The translations under genes were made by a program, and so were the position numbers. A stretch of 64,000 nucleotides of DNA from Nitrospira sp. (GTDB lineage: Bacteria; Nitrospirota; Nitrospiria; Nitrospirales; Nitrospiraceae). Shown here piece by piece: positions 1 to 7,435 of the stretch (position 1 is its first letter; each line of letters opens with the position of its first letter). The stretch spans positions 186,001-250,000 of the forward strand of contig CP054184.1 of the NCBI GenBank assembly GCA_015709715.1, read 5' to 3'. A model generated the notes under the pieces. It searched no databases and was not told the origin of the DNA. It worked only from the letters and a program-made list of their open reading frames with translations.

Positions 1-580
1 CGTGTTCTTCCAGCGCATAGTCCTCTCCCCACACCCGATTGAGAAGTTCCTGGCGGGGCAAGACCATGCCGGGATGCAGAAGTAGCTGGCGGAGGATCTG
101 AAATTCCTTCGGGGTCAGATCCACAAGTTTGTCCTCAACCCGAACTTCATACCGGGCGACATCCATCGCAATTTTGTTTACCTGCAGCAATGACGTCTGA
201 GCAGTCGCCATCTGTTGCCGGCGCAGAATGGCGCGGATGTGCGCAACCAGTTCGCGAGAACTGGGCGAGCAAAAGACCAGGTCGAAACCTGCCTCAAGAT
301 CGGCAATACAGTCATCTTCGCAGCAAGACTGCTCGAAGGGTTGGATCGCAATCACGGCAACGCCGGTCGGAAAGTGATGCCGTTGCAGGACTTCTTCCAC
401 AAGCAGGCGTCGATCCACGATGACCAGGGCAGGAGTTTTGCACCGCACCTCTTGGACGGCTGCTGAGACCATCCCGACGACTCGTACCTGACACCCGCTT
501 GCCTCAAGCAGCTTCACCGCGTGGCCACCCAACAGAGGATCTGTCGTCACCACCAATACCGAGTCCTGGACCAGTGTCAT
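1..580 (-). CDS. OmpR/PhoB-family response regulator (3' end outside window)
   Basis: The minus-strand reading frame starts at ATG 578-580 and runs off the left edge (193 codons visible). The N-terminal 120 residues resemble a receiver domain with the phosphoacceptor-like Asp in ALVIVDRR, but the usual acidic pair reads TTD and the Lys expected before the last helix is replaced (VFCSPSSREL). The C-terminal part is a winged-helix DNA-binding domain (VDLTPKEFQILRQLLLHPG, then LLNRVWGED), as in PhoB/OmpR. It is divergent from a phosphate-type porin gene, with Pho-box-like repeats between them, so it may be the Pho regulator or a paralog (inference). No kinase is visible in the window. The receiver may not be phosphorylated normally. 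Confidence 0.85.
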   Translation of the reverse strand, partial: MTLVQDSVLVVTTDPLLGGHAVKLLEASGCQVRVVGMVSAAVQEVRCKTPALVIVDRRLLVEEVLQRHHFPTGVAVIAIQPFEQSCCEDDCIADLEAGFDLVFCSPSSRELVAHIRAILRRQQMATAQTSLLQVNKIAMDVARYEVRVEDKLVDLTPKEFQILRQLLLHPGMVLPRQELLNRVWGEDYALEEH

Positions 581-640
581 GCTCGTGCCCCTCCCGACAC
601 CCAGCCTAGAGGGTCGGCGTTGTTTCAGTGTCATCGCCCT

Positions 641-657
641 GTTACAGACGCGTAAAC
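641..657 (-). promoter_or_regulatory. Pho-box-like direct repeat before the regulator gene
   Basis: On the minus strand TTTAC (656-652) and GTAAC (645-641) are spaced 11 bp start to start, about 60 bp upstream of the regulator start at 580. The same 11-bp periodic TTAAC-like pattern recurs in front of several phosphate genes here. The match is weaker than at the pstS genes. It may allow autoregulation (inference). Confidence 0.45.
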
Positions 658-689
658 ACTTCCCCTCGGTTGGTTCGCAAAAGGCACTG

Positions 690-706
690 TTTACAGAAAC
701 TTAAGA
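690..706 (+). promoter_or_regulatory. Pho-box-like direct repeat before porin
   Basis: TTTAC (690-694) and TTAAG (701-705) are 11 bp apart, about 100 bp upstream of the porin start. Bacillus PhoP and cyanobacterial SphR boxes are also TTAAC-type repeats with an 11-bp period. Binding by the regulator encoded at 1-580 is inference. Confidence 0.55.
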
Positions 707-806
707 GAGCAGTGATGGTTGTGTCACCGACGACCCCGATACTCACTGGCGTGAAATGAATGGAGCCGTTCGGTTTTCAAACAGGGTCAACCGATTAGGA
801 GGAATG

Positions 807-2309
807 ATGGATTACTGCGGTATGCATGGTTTGAAATGGTCGGCGGCAGCCCTCTGTCTCGGAGGCGTGCTCGTGACGCTGCCTGACTATGTGTCGGCTG
901 GGTCGGGACCGACGCTGATCGCGCAAGGGTCCGCGCAATCGAGTCAGGCGGTGTCGCCCTTCGAGACAGCTCCTCACGCAACCCCGGTTGCGACCGGCGG
1001 CGAGCGTGAAACGTCGGGGCAGCGACTCTCGATTGAGAGCACGTCGTTGGAGAGCCTCTTGCTGGAGAAGGGGATTATCACTCAAGAAGACTGGATTCGG
1101 CTCAAGGCCGAGGAAGAGCGCCGTATTTTCGAGCAGTCGGCAGAACTGCAAATGGCCGGCAATCCGCGCTGGTATGAGCGGATCCGTATCACCGGCTACA
1201 TGCAGTTCAAATACAACATGGGCGCCACCGACCGACGGTTTGATTTGCCCTTAAACGATAGCTTCGGTGATCAACAGGGAAACGAATTCTATGCCCGACG
1301 GCTTCGCCTGGTCTTTCAAGGTCAGGTGTCTGAACGCGTGGCGTTTTTCACCCAGTTCGCCCTGGAGGGCGGGCAGCAGACACTGGCGAACAATGAAATG
1401 ATCGACGCCTATTCGGACTTCTACATCACCAAGGACAAGGAGCATCGGATTCGGTGGGGGCTCCACCGTGTCCCCAACTCCTTCGATACCTACCGATCGA
1501 GCACCAACCGGCAGGAGATGGACCGGCATGAGTCGATCCAAAGCGGCGCGCCGGGCGAACGGGACCTGGGCGTGGCCTACTACTGGAGTCCTAAGATCGC
1601 ACAGGAGCGGTTTGCTCAGCTCGCGGCCTACCACAATGGACCGGGCGACTATGGCGTCTTCGGTATCATGGTCTACAACGGGCAATCCCGGAGCCGCCTG
1701 GAACTGAACAAGGACAAGCATATCGGAGCCAAATTAGCCTATCCGTTTCAGTTTCCGAACGGACGACTGCTGGAAGCCGGCGTCCTCGGCTATCACGGAG
1801 TGTTTGCCGTGCAGGGAGCGAGTCAGCCGACTGTCGCGAGTGCGGCCAGATGTATCAGCCCTCTGACTTCGGAGGGCGGCTGCGATATCAAGGATCAACG
1901 TGTCACTGCCTACGTGTGGACTCCGCCACAACCCTGGGGACTCCTGGCGGAATTCACCGTCGGTCGCGGCCCTAAACGGAACGCTCAGACCAACTTCATC
2001 GAGGAAAGTAATGTGGTTGGTGGCTACGTACAGGGTTATTACACCTGGCGCTACTCCGATGTCGGTATGTTGACCCCTTACGTTCGTTACGGCGAATACT
2101 ATGGAGGTTTCAAATCCTTGAACGGAGCTCCGGATGGACAATCACGGACGTGGAATATTGGTTTGGTGTGGGAGCCTGACACCCATTTCCGGTTTGTGAC
2201 GGACTGGGTGTTTAAGGATGGTTTGAACAGTACCCTCGTCGCGAACCGTGCTCAAAGTGACTTTGACGCATCGCAACTGCGCTTCCAGGCGCAGTGGTTC
2301 TGGAATTAA
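807..2309 (+). CDS. Phosphate-selective porin (OprO/OprP-like) outer-membrane protein
   Basis: This 500-residue protein has a Sec signal peptide (MDYCGMHGLKWSAAALCLGG...) and, at about residues 85-110, a short helical segment with SLESLLLEKGIITQEDW. The rest has the alternating aromatic/polar strands of a porin barrel and ends ...FRFQAQWFW-type in Trp-Asn. It would sit in the outer membrane and pass anions such as phosphate. ATG 807 is preferred because AGGAGG lies at 797-802; ATG codons at 804 and 756 are in frame. A paralogous porin with the same N-terminal motif lies at 10392-11921. A Pho-box-like repeat upstream supports induction by phosphate starvation (inference). Confidence 0.85.
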   Translation: MDYCGMHGLKWSAAALCLGGVLVTLPDYVSAGSGPTLIAQGSAQSSQAVSPFETAPHATPVATGGERETSGQRLSIESTSLESLLLEKGIITQEDWIRLKAEEERRIFEQSAELQMAGNPRWYERIRITGYMQFKYNMGATDRRFDLPLNDSFGDQQGNEFYARRLRLVFQGQVSERVAFFTQFALEGGQQTLANNEMIDAYSDFYITKDKEHRIRWGLHRVPNSFDTYRSSTNRQEMDRHESIQSGAPGERDLGVAYYWSPKIAQERFAQLAAYHNGPGDYGVFGIMVYNGQSRSRLELNKDKHIGAKLAYPFQFPNGRLLEAGVLGYHGVFAVQGASQPTVASAARCISPLTSEGGCDIKDQRVTAYVWTPPQPWGLLAEFTVGRGPKRNAQTNFIEESNVVGGYVQGYYTWRYSDVGMLTPYVRYGEYYGGFKSLNGAPDGQSRTWNIGLVWEPDTHFRFVTDWVFKDGLNSTLVANRAQSDFDASQLRFQAQWFWN

Positions 2310-2324
2310 AAGACCTGTCCTTCA

Positions 2325-2354
2325 GGGTGTCCGGAATCGCAGTTCCGGGCACCC
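2325..2354 (+). terminator. Hairpin terminator after porin
   Basis: A 12-bp stem (2325-2336 with 2343-2354, one G-T pair) and a 6-nt loop lies 16 bp after the porin stop codon and is followed by a pyrimidine-rich but not T-only tract. It is a likely transcription end. The rest of 2310-2504 shows nothing else. Confidence 0.6.
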
Positions 2355-2504
2355 TCCTTCTCAGGACCGAGTCCGACCAATCTCACCTCTCCGCCGCCAC
2401 TGTACCGAGGTTGACCCTGCGTGCGAGCGAGGCCTCAGCGATCCTCGATTACCAAGACCGAGGCGGGTACGACCAACGGTTTGTGGACTGCGGCCCGAGT
2501 CGCG

Positions 2505-3200
2505 TCATGGGGCTGGAGGGACAGGCGATGGTTTAGGCTCAGAGGCTAGACGTTGGAGGTCGATGGTCAGGATACGGCCCTCATCGATGTAAGGCCAGGA
2601 CGGCCGCTTCTCAGCCGGTACGACAGCCGAGGGTGAGGCAAACTCTACTCGAAAACTCGTCCGAGAAATGGGAACGAGCGGACTATCGATGGGATCAAAA
2701 TCCGTCACCATGTTTTGATTCATCCCGTCGGTCGGGAGTGTCCGATCGTTAGCGAGGATGACGATCAGATAGTCGCCCTGCGCGAACAGTCCCCCGGAGG
2801 TAATCGCCAACCCGACGCCGGCGTCGGAAAAGCGACGATAAAACGTTACCAGCTCATCGGGCTTGGCTTCCGTCAACGCGCGACTGAGTTTCGGGGCCAA
2901 TGCCTGGATCTCAGCGGATGAAAAGGCTGGGTTGGCTTGAGCCTGTCCCGTGATCAAGGACCCGATAAATCCCGTCCGGGGTACGACCCGCAGGCCGCCA
3001 AGAACACGGGTCATCTGCTCGGGTGATACATGAGCCGGGTGGTCATGCCCGGTGTTGGAGTGATCATCCTTATAGAGCCGGATGGCGGTGATGGGATCTT
3101 GATACAGGGTTCGCGGCGGTAGAGGTGCCGCGCAACCGAATTGCGACACGATAACAAGGAGAAACGTGAGCACGAGTGATCGACACAGTGTGGGGTCCAT
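2505..3200 (-). CDS. Uncharacterised lipoprotein, phosphate-region family
   Basis: The 231-residue product begins MDPTLCRSLVLTFLLVIV with a lipobox-like SQFGC, so it is probably a lipid-anchored envelope protein. I chose ATG 3200 because GGAG lies 9 nt upstream; ATG 3215 is in frame. The body has no motif I recognise. It is visibly paralogous to the lipoprotein at 8548-9438: both carry HPA-x-x-SP, a G-x-IGSL/TIVGL-type segment, an ALTEAKPD/ALRQATPE segment, and GGLFAQG/GALFLRG followed by a hydrophobic strand. It lies downstream of pstS1 beyond a terminator. Function unknown; a role in the phosphate-starved envelope is inference. Confidence 0.7.
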   Translation of the reverse strand: MDPTLCRSLVLTFLLVIVSQFGCAAPLPPRTLYQDPITAIRLYKDDHSNTGHDHPAHVSPEQMTRVLGGLRVVPRTGFIGSLITGQAQANPAFSSAEIQALAPKLSRALTEAKPDELVTFYRRFSDAGVGLAITSGGLFAQGDYLIVILANDRTLPTDGMNQNMVTDFDPIDSPLVPISRTSFRVEFASPSAVVPAEKRPSWPYIDEGRILTIDLQRLASEPKPSPVPPAP

Positions 3201-3298
3201 TGATTCGATCTCCATTGTATGGCTTGTCAGGTACAGGCGGTCGGGAGGTCCTGTGATGTCCACGTCGGAATCGATCTCGCATCGTATCAGAGAAATGC

Positions 3299-3332
3299 AA
3301 AAAAGGGAGCGTCCGACATGTCGAACGCTCCC
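3299..3332 (-). terminator. Rho-independent terminator of pstS1
   Basis: The hairpin arms are GGGAGCGT (3305-3312) and ACGCTCCC (3325-3332), with a further GACATGTC palindrome inside. On the minus strand it is followed by six T residues (complement of 3304-3299). It lies just downstream of the pstS1 stop, so it ends that transcript before the lipoprotein gene. Confidence 0.9.
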
Positions 3333-3374
3333 GATTCCTTCAGTAGACGAGAGATTCGTTGCTCTCTAACGCGT

Positions 3375-4526
3375 TTACCGTTCGGCCACTTGCAAATCAG
3401 GATCGGGGACCGTGACCACAGCCTTATTGGCCAATCCCAGGCCCTGAAGATTCGTTGCTACCTGGGTGGCGCTGAGTGGATAGAGGCTCGCACGTGCGAC
3501 CGTCTCCTGCCCCTGGCGACTGTTGACGAAGGCCAGAAATTCTTCAACGATCGGATCCAGTTTCTCTTTCGGGCTCTTCTTCACATAAAGATACAAGGAA
3601 CGGCTCAGCGGATAGGCACCGGAGGTGACGGTGTCCACCGACGGCAACAGGGCCGGTCCTTCGGGTTGGGCGGCGATGGGAACCTGGCGCACGGCCGAGA
3701 TGTTGAAGCCAGCGCCGGCATAGCCGACGGCCAGAGGGTCCTGAGCGATCGCCAGGACCTCTGACGCCGAGCCGGGCTGTTCAATGACGCCGTCCACCAG
3801 ATCCCCGTCCTTCAGGGCGACATGCTTGAAAAATTCCCTAGTGCCGGATCGTTTGTCTCGCCCGTACAGATGCACCGGCTGCTTCGCCAGCGCCGAATTG
3901 CCCACCCCCAGTTGGCTCCAATTGGTAATGGAATCGAGTCCTCGCTTATGTTCCTTGCCGAAAATGGCGTCCACCTCCGCCAAGGTCAGTCGCTGAATTG
4001 GATTGTCCTTGTTCACATAGACGGCGACGGCGTCCATGGCAATGGGCACCTCCAGGGGACGATAGCCATAATTGGATTCAAATCCCTTGGACTCTGCCTC
4101 CGTCAACTGCCGGGAAGAAGCGAGCAACTCAACCGTGTTGGAGCCGGCAGTTCCACGGCTTTGAGCCTTGTCCCCGCGTCGTTGATAGGAGAGACCCAGC
4201 AAAAACTCGCGAATGGCTGCGCTCGAGCCGGTCCCCTCGACCGCAATTTGTGCACCGGGATGGAGACTCGAGAACTGCGCCGCAAGCTTTGAAATCAGCG
4301 GCCTCATGGTGTCCGACCCAGCAATGCTCAGTTTCCCCTGGAGGCCGTTCTGGGTGGCATAGGGTGCGATGCCAGGGGCGACGATTGGTCCACCGTCGAC
4401 ACTGAGCCCTGCATGTTCCGCCGCTGCCTGGCCCGCGAACAGCGTCAGCAGGGTGCCGGCTGTGATTGCCATGAGCAGCGAAACTCTACTCCCCTCGTAG
4501 CCAGAACGTGTCTGCTCTTCACTCAT
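3375..4526 (-). CDS. pstS: PstS-like phosphate-binding protein 1
   Basis: This 383-residue periplasmic binding protein has a signal peptide ending near GQAAAEHA. It would deliver phosphate to the PstCAB transporter. Family signs are KLSIAGSDTMRPLISKLA, a VEGTGSS segment, AMDAVAVYVNKDNPIQ, LYGRDKRSGTREFFKH (SGT contacts phosphate in the family) and YPLSRSLYLYV near the C-terminus. The start at 4526 is set by GGAGGAAC just upstream; a longer in-frame start at 4637 would add a non-signal extension. It is monocistronic, with a terminator after it and Pho-box repeats before it. It is one of three PstS paralogs in this region. Confidence 0.93.
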   Translation of the reverse strand: MSEEQTRSGYEGSRVSLLMAITAGTLLTLFAGQAAAEHAGLSVDGGPIVAPGIAPYATQNGLQGKLSIAGSDTMRPLISKLAAQFSSLHPGAQIAVEGTGSSAAIREFLLGLSYQRRGDKAQSRGTAGSNTVELLASSRQLTEAESKGFESNYGYRPLEVPIAMDAVAVYVNKDNPIQRLTLAEVDAIFGKEHKRGLDSITNWSQLGVGNSALAKQPVHLYGRDKRSGTREFFKHVALKDGDLVDGVIEQPGSASEVLAIAQDPLAVGYAGAGFNISAVRQVPIAAQPEGPALLPSVDTVTSGAYPLSRSLYLYVKKSPKEKLDPIVEEFLAFVNSRQGQETVARASLYPLSATQVATNLQGLGLANKAVVTVPDPDLQVAER

Positions 4527-4636
4527 GTCGTTCCTCCGTATGAAAGTGATATCAGTCCTTGCACAGCCGCGTGAGCCAACGTGCGCCTCAATGTCCCTAT
4601 GGCTCACCATGATAGGAGACCCCGATTGCCACCCCA

Positions 4637-4663
4637 TTAGGGCATGGTTAACTCTGTGTTAAC
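4637..4663. promoter_or_regulatory. Pho-box-like repeats between pstS1 and the small membrane gene
   Basis: GTTAAC occurs at 4647-4652 and 4658-4663 (11-bp period), with a weaker TTAGG at 4637, again 11 bp away. GTTAAC is palindromic, so the site could serve either divergent unit; it is 120 bp from the pstS1 start. It is among the clearest copies of the motif in the window. Confidence 0.7.
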
Positions 4664-4734
4664 TTTCCCGATCCAAGTGATTCTTCGCTCGTTTGCCCCG
4701 CCGAGCCTTCCTCGGCCTGAGGTCGGCCCACGAA

Positions 4735-4751
4735 GTAACGTCGCCGTAACG
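4735..4751 (+). promoter_or_regulatory. Pho-box-like repeat before the small membrane gene/psiE
   Basis: GTAACG is repeated at 4735-4740 and 4746-4751, exactly 11 bp apart and about 85 bp upstream of the 39-codon gene that leads into the psiE-like gene. Confidence 0.55.
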
Positions 4752-4832
4752 CTGTCTTGAGTTGCTCGGAACAACAGTCTTCTACACTGCAAAGCGACGA
4801 TTGATCTTCCCGCTCATAGAGGAGGCGTTCCG

Positions 4833-4952
4833 ATGTCGACAGAATTATTGATGACTCCAATTTCAACCGACGCAACGTTCTTTATCACCATGTCGCTCCT
4901 GGTAGGACTGTTCATGGGTCTATGGTCCGTCATGATCAAGAATGGATGGTGA
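4833..4952 (+). CDS. 39-residue single-pass membrane peptide
   Basis: This short gene starts at ATG 4833 after a strong GAGGAGG (about 4819-4825) and ends at TGA 4950-4952. The product has a polar N-terminus (MSTELLMTPISTDAT) and one hydrophobic segment (FFITMSLLVGLFMGLWSVMI), ending KNGW. It is 52 bp upstream of the psiE-like gene in the same direction and behind two Pho-box-like repeats, so it may be a small phosphate-starvation membrane protein. I do not recognise a family. The strong ribosome-binding site and clean membrane segment argue that it is real. Confidence 0.6.
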   Translation: MSTELLMTPISTDATFFITMSLLVGLFMGLWSVMIKNGW

Positions 4953-5004
4953 GCTCGAATCGTGACGGCCTTCAGGCCCCTTATCATGAAAGGAACCAGC
5001 ACGG

Positions 5005-5514
5005 ATGACGTCGCTTAATCTTCAACCTCGTCTCCCTCGAATCAATGTGTTCCTGGATCGGCTCTTAGATACCGATCTCACCGATGTCTGGGTAAAGGGC
5101 ATCAAGACGGTGTTGAGCCTACTCATCGTGACGATCTTGGCAGCGTTGGCCGGCGGTGTCATCAAGACCTTCCTGGATATCCGCTTCATCATCGAAGGGC
5201 CGGTGGAAGTGGGGCTCCGCCACATCATCGTGGATACCCTCATTCTGCTGGCAGTGGTCGAGGTGTTCAAAACCACGTTGACGTACTTTTCAGAAGGCCG
5301 CGTGAAGGTCACCTTCATCGTCGATACCATCCTGGTGGTGATGTTGACGGAGATCATTTCGCTCTGGTTCAAGGACGCCGACCACGGCAAATTGCTTTCC
5401 CTGGGAGCCATTCTGCTGGCGCTCGGCGCGATCCGGGTGGTCGCGGTCCGCTGTTCCCCCGTCCATGGAGACGGCAGCGGCAAGGGATGTTTCGGTGGGC
5501 GCGGTGAGAACTAG
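5005..5514 (+). CDS. PsiE-family phosphate-starvation-inducible membrane protein
   Basis: The 169-residue protein has four hydrophobic segments (about residues 30-52, 70-85, 105-122 and 130-145). Segments such as RHIIVDTLILLAVVEVFKTT, YFSEGRVKVTFIVDTILVVM and LGAILLALGAIRVVAVR fit the PsiE family (phosphate-starvation-inducible E). The start ATG 5005 has AAAGGAACC upstream. PsiE proteins are inner-membrane proteins of unknown mechanism that are induced by phosphate limitation in Escherichia coli. The Pho-box-like repeats ahead of the preceding small gene fit that expression pattern. Confidence 0.8.
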   Translation: MTSLNLQPRLPRINVFLDRLLDTDLTDVWVKGIKTVLSLLIVTILAALAGGVIKTFLDIRFIIEGPVEVGLRHIIVDTLILLAVVEVFKTTLTYFSEGRVKVTFIVDTILVVMLTEIISLWFKDADHGKLLSLGAILLALGAIRVVAVRCSPVHGDGSGKGCFGGRGEN

Positions 5515-5533
5515 ACACGTCCGATCCGGACAA

Positions 5534-5549
5534 TTTACCCCACGTTAAC
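5534..5549 (+). promoter_or_regulatory. Pho-box-like direct repeat before the small winged-helix gene
   Basis: TTTAC (5534-5538) and TTAAC (5545-5549) are 11 bp apart, about 113 bp upstream of ATG 5663. This is the same pattern as at the pstS genes. Confidence 0.6.
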
Positions 5550-5662
5550 GTCTCCCTGAGACGGCAGTGATTCAATGGGCGTACACCGTACCCATACGTT
5601 GAACGGCTTCCGTGACCGCCGCTCGATCGTCTGCCCACCAACCCCCAACCAGGAGGACCACC

Positions 5663-5902
5663 ATGGTGCCTTCACCCGTCTCTTTGGAGAGTGCCACATT
5701 AGTCCGCGATCTCTTGAGCGTTCGTCGGTCCGTCACGTTGGAGCAACTCGTGGCCTTGCTGCCCGAGCTCACCTGGAACCAGGTGTTCACCACCGTGGAT
5801 GAGCTAAGCCGACGCGGTGAGATCCTGCTCTTCCGGCGCGGATTCACGTACGAAGTCGAGTGGTCGGCTGCCAGGCCCAAGACGTTTTTCTGTGTCGGGT
5901 GA
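5663..5902 (+). CDS. Small winged-helix-like protein
   Basis: The 79-residue product starts at ATG 5663, 8 nt after AGGAGG; the in-frame upstream ATG 5612 lacks such a site. Residues about 10-62 look like a helix-turn-helix with a wing: VRRSVTLEQLVALLPELTWN, then VFTTVDELSRRGEILLFRRG, then a beta strand. It is probably a small DNA-binding or protein-binding domain. It has a Pho-box-like repeat upstream and lies between psiE and a transporter gene. Its target is unknown. Confidence 0.65.
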   Translation: MVPSPVSLESATLVRDLLSVRRSVTLEQLVALLPELTWNQVFTTVDELSRRGEILLFRRGFTYEVEWSAARPKTFFCVG

Positions 5903-6031
5903 GCGTGCTTGACTGCTCAACCGTCGGCGTGTAATCCCAATGTTCATGGACCAGCACGCTTCCCACACAGAACAAGATCTCGACATGGCTGCAGCGGAAA
6001 CACCCAAGTATGGCGTGAGGGCTGTCGGAAT

Positions 6032-6814
6032 ATGGAAGTCGTGCTGATCGGCGTAGCGGCCTTGCTGGCCTCCGGCCTGACCTTCTTCTCCGGGTTCGGC
6101 GTGGGGACGATCCTGATGCCGGTGTTCGCGCTGTTTTTTCCAGTCCCGCTGGCCATCGCGGCCACGGCAGTGGTGCACTTCGCCAACAATCTCTTCAAAT
6201 TCGGATTAATGGCCAAGCAGGCCGACTGGCGAGTGGTGGCTCGATTCGGTGTTCCGGCGGCCTTCGCCGCGATGGGTGGAGCGGTTCTCCTGACGCTGTT
6301 TGATCGGCTGCCGGTCGTGGCCAATTACAGTCTGGGCGATTCGACGTTCACGGTCACAACCGTCAAGGCGGTGATCGGTGTCCTCATCATGGTGTTTGCC
6401 TTGTTGGAATTCTGGCCACGCTTTCAATCCTTGACGTTCCCGCCGCGTTGGCTCCCACTGGGAGGAGCGCTGTCGGGATTCTTCGGCGGCCTGTCCGGCA
6501 ACCAAGGCGCATTCCGTTCGGCCTTCCTGTTGAAAGCCGGCCTGTCGAAAGAGGCCTTTGTCGCAACCGGCATTGTCTCAGCGGTCATCGTGGATGCCTC
6601 ACGGCTCTTGGGGTACGGCATCGGGTTCATGACCGGTCAGTTCACGCAATTCGGCGAACTGGCGGCGCCGGTCTTCGTGGGCACGGTCTGCGCGTGTATG
6701 GGTTCGTATGCGGGGATGCGGCTGTTGCAGAAGGTCACGTTCGTCGCTGTGCGGATTGTAGTCGCTGCAGGGATGTTGTTGATCGGCCTCGGGCTCATCA
6801 CTGGATTGCTCTAG
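6032..6814 (+). CDS. TauE/SafE-family membrane transporter
   Basis: This 260-residue polytopic protein has about eight membrane segments. Typical TauE/SafE features are the N-terminal GLTFFSGFGVGTILMPVFALFFPV repeat segment and the second-half GALSGFFGGLSGNQGAFRSAFL. The family exports or imports small organic or inorganic anions such as sulfite and sulfoacetate across the inner membrane; the substrate here cannot be read from sequence. ATG 6032 was chosen because the membrane domain starts directly after it; an in-frame ATG at 5909 would add an arginine-rich extension. No strong ribosome-binding site is visible. It overlaps the convergent regulator remnant by about 17 bp. Confidence 0.8.
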   Translation: MEVVLIGVAALLASGLTFFSGFGVGTILMPVFALFFPVPLAIAATAVVHFANNLFKFGLMAKQADWRVVARFGVPAAFAAMGGAVLLTLFDRLPVVANYSLGDSTFTVTTVKAVIGVLIMVFALLEFWPRFQSLTFPPRWLPLGGALSGFFGGLSGNQGAFRSAFLLKAGLSKEAFVATGIVSAVIVDASRLLGYGIGFMTGQFTQFGELAAPVFVGTVCACMGSYAGMRLLQKVTFVAVRIVVAAGMLLIGLGLITGLL

Positions 6815-7272
6815 CCGGACGGCATGCGCCCAGCCCCGCCGCGTGGAATCGATAGCGGAATCTCGGCAAGATTTCGATCGAACCCGCATCGCTGTTCTCG
6901 AGCGTACGGCGAAGGGTGCGAACGTATTGCTCCGCGTCCTCCGGCGGCATGCCCCGGTGGTCTCCCCCCAAAGCAGCAAGAAAACCCGCGGCCGATACCA
7001 GTTCACCTGCTCGCGCCAACATGAATCGGAGGATGGACCGTTCCATGTCCGAGACCGTGAGCTGGCGCTGTTGCAGGGAGACGACAAAACATGACTCCTG
7101 CCCCCTGAGCGACCCATTGGAGAGCATGGGCGCCGGCGAAATGGATGGCCGACTTCGACGTAGGACCGCCTGGACGCGTGATACGACCTTGCGTGGCCTG
7201 TTTCAGCGCGCGCTCAAGCAGCTGGGCATGAAGCGGTTCGTCTTCGATGATCTGGATCAGCGGAGCGATCAT
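6798..7272 (-). pseudogene. Response-regulator remnant with frameshift
   Basis: Two minus-strand frames carry pieces of one OmpR-type regulator. The first (from ATG 7272) reads IAPLIQIIEDEPLHAQLLERALKQ, a receiver start with the EDE acidic cluster. The second, in another frame and ending at 6798, reads LTVSDMERSILRFMLARAGELVSAAGFL...YVRTLRRTL, a winged helix. The middle of the receiver, including the phosphoacceptor Asp and the Lys region, is missing, and total length is about 158 codons instead of about 230. Deletion plus frameshift is the simplest reading. A sequencing error could explain the frameshift but not the missing segment. Confidence 0.55.
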
Positions 7273-7329
7273 ACGGAAATATGGTATGGCCGACAGGTTC
7301 CCCTGGCTCAGCATTCGGTTGCGGGACGG

Positions 7330-7366
7330 TTAACTCAGAAGGCGGGAAAGTTAACAATTCTGTAAC
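7330..7366 (+). promoter_or_regulatory. Pho-box-like repeats before pstS2
   Basis: TTAAC occurs at 7330-7334 and 7351-7355 and GTAAC at 7362-7366. The last two are 11 bp apart and the first is 21 bp (about two periods) upstream. The block ends 70 bp before the pstS2 start codon. Confidence 0.7.
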
Positions 7367-7435
7367 ATTCCGTTGTTCTCGTCGCAATCAGGCTTTTCTA
7401 GGCTCGTGGTCACGATTCAGAACAGGAGACCACCC

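Noticed and set aside
2248-2592. 114-codon plus-strand gene after the porin
   Set aside because: It overlaps the end of the porin gene and the terminator hairpin and is Arg-rich with no recognisable features.
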